From an uncultured Gemmatimonadota bacterium (lineage in GTDB: Bacteria; Gemmatimonadota; Gemmatimonadetes; Longimicrobiales; Longimicrobiaceae), in the NCBI GenBank assembly GCA_902805735.1, contig CADCTW010000243.1, positions 1 to 64,000 on the forward strand: a stretch of DNA of 64,000 nucleotides, read 5' to 3'. Position 1 is the first letter of the stretch. Each line of letters begins with the position of its first letter. Below, in pieces: positions 63,100 through 64,000 of this stretch. Under the pieces are notes generated by a model. The model saw only the letters and a list, made by a program, of their open reading frames with translations. It searched no databases and was not told where the DNA came from. A program made the position numbers and the translations under genes.

Positions 63100-63183
63100 G
63101 GCGCTACGACGGAGACCCGGACCGCTTCGGACTGCGCCACCACCAAGCTACGGGGTCGGCACTGTAGAACCTTGAACGGACGA

Positions 63184-64000
63184 ATGCAGATGGAGATGCG
63201 GAACCAGAAAGCGCGGGAGTACGGTCTCGACATCATCGACATTATGCAGTACGCCGAGGATGAGACGCTCTCGCTCAGCGATCGGGCTTCGCGCATCGCG
63301 GAAACCCTCATCGACCGCAAGTTTACCTCCGGCGACGACTTCATCGCAGCCTACTTGGAGGATTTGCGGCTGGCGGGAGAGCGCGACGACGAGAAGGCGT
63401 TCGATCGGGCGCTCCGGCAGCTCGAAGAGGTCGCTGCGGTGGTGTACGTGTGGCTCGGAGACTCCGCGGCATCAGGGGATTGGACCGCCGAAGATCAGGA
63501 TGCACGTGGCGCTCGTTCCTCGAACACCAATGATCACGCTAATGTCTCGGACCTCGGAGGTACCCCTTCGTTCAGCGGGGGAGTGATGGCGCCCGCAGAG
63601 CGGAAGTACACCCTACCGGAGTTCCTCGTCGGCACGCTCGACCAGGCCGCGTACCAGCGGTGGCTCAGTCGGAAGGCAGAAGCGCACAAGCGGCGGGACC
63701 GTGAGCGGGGCAACGCTACGGCCACGCGGGAGGGATACATGCTGGCCATCCACGACGCTGTCCTCCGCAGTGACGGCCGGGATGAGTACACCGGGCTTTC
63801 TCTGCGCTGGGATCTCGTCAGCAGCTACGACAATGAGCAGGCCGCCGCTGGGGGACGCGCCTACAAGAAGTCGCTCGCCGACCTGCCCACCGTCGATCAT
63901 GTTGGTGACGGCCTCGGTCCAGCTGACTTCGCGATCTGCTCATGGCGGGTCAACGACGCCAAGAACGATCTCACGATCGAGGAGTTCCTTGAGGTGTGTC
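63184..64000 (+). CDS. HNH-like protein, copy 2 with N-terminal extension (runs off the window)
   Basis: The frame is open from ATG 63184 to the window edge (272 codons) and so is absent from the ORF track. Residues 1-110 are a helical domain (REYGLDIIDIMQYAEDETLSLSDRASRIAE...) not found in copy 1. From ATG 63586 the sequence parallels copy 1 at 45088 almost residue for residue (EYTGLSLRWDLVSSYDN, LPTVDHVGDGLG, ICSWRVNDAKNDLT). Either one fused protein or a second start at 63586, which has GGGGGA upstream. Confidence 0.6.
   Translation, partial: MQMEMRNQKAREYGLDIIDIMQYAEDETLSLSDRASRIAETLIDRKFTSGDDFIAAYLEDLRLAGERDDEKAFDRALRQLEEVAAVVYVWLGDSAASGDWTAEDQDARGARSSNTNDHANVSDLGGTPSFSGGVMAPAERKYTLPEFLVGTLDQAAYQRWLSRKAEAHKRRDRERGNATATREGYMLAIHDAVLRSDGRDEYTGLSLRWDLVSSYDNEQAAAGGRAYKKSLADLPTVDHVGDGLGPADFAICSWRVNDAKNDLTIEEFLEVC

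Overview
The window is high-GC DNA with dense genes, short overlaps (ATGA/GTGA) and many GTG/TTG starts. Small proteins of a type I associate with Longimicrobium-like Gemmatimonadota (for example a 54-aa protein beginning its tail with MNPNND), the family of short sigma-70-like factors, and a hairpin built from CACAGAGG/CACGGAG words all point to Gemmatimonadota. That assignment is tentative because no rRNA or ribosomal gene is present.

Almost all of the window is stacked mobile DNA. A 45-bp direct repeat identical to the 3' half of a tRNA-Pro(GGG) gene (anticodon loop to 3' end, minus strand) occurs at 291-335 and 44432-44476, each with a different 14-bp-stem hairpin exactly 7 nt from its left edge. 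Neither copy has the 5' half of the tRNA. I read 336-44431 as one integrated element and 44477 onward as a second element stacked against it, with the intact tRNA beyond the right end.

Element 1, left part (0.9-24.9 kb), is a dpd-type 7-deazaguanine DNA modification and restriction island. The restriction arm is dpdE-F-G-H-I (tight overlaps), dpdJ and dpdK. Five tandem 10-bp TTACC-type iterons precede a small HTH regulator. Then come queC-queE-queD, which make preQ0 from FolE-derived substrate, a DUF6884/YaaA-like protein, dpdA (TGT-like transglycosylase) and dpdB (DGQHR/ATPase partner). Downstream lie a second DUF6884-like protein and, convergently, an ADP-ribosyltransferase-fold-like protein. 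No DpdD candidate was seen. DpdC is either the DUF6884 protein or the ART-like protein.

Element 1, middle (25-32 kb), holds a STAS-like protein, two lipoproteins, two ECF-like sigma factors, a DnaQ-type exonuclease coupled to a four-zinc-ribbon endonuclease, and a decayed copy of that zinc-ribbon gene. At 32.5-37.9 kb is a compact three-gene operon: radical SAM enzyme, 136-aa small protein, and a 1348-aa Mrr-like/STAND NTPase. This is the best candidate for an undescribed defence system. At 38.4-43 kb two divergent tyrosine-recombinase modules, each with its own HTH partner, flank a low-complexity purine/pyrimidine tract. A membrane protein then leads up to the second att copy.

Element 2 (44.5-64 kb) carries an HNH-like protein (with a second copy at 63.6 kb), a subtilase with a small hydrophobic partner, a Cas4/RecB-like nuclease coupled to a third sigma factor, and a large Lhr/MrfA-like helicase that appears to lack its usual C-terminus. 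It also has an HTH-DUF433 protein, a very large (1072 aa) serine recombinase with two small upstream genes, a 46-bp near-perfect palindrome, a degenerate IrrE-like regulator with a partial downstream duplicate, and a third tyrosine recombinase.
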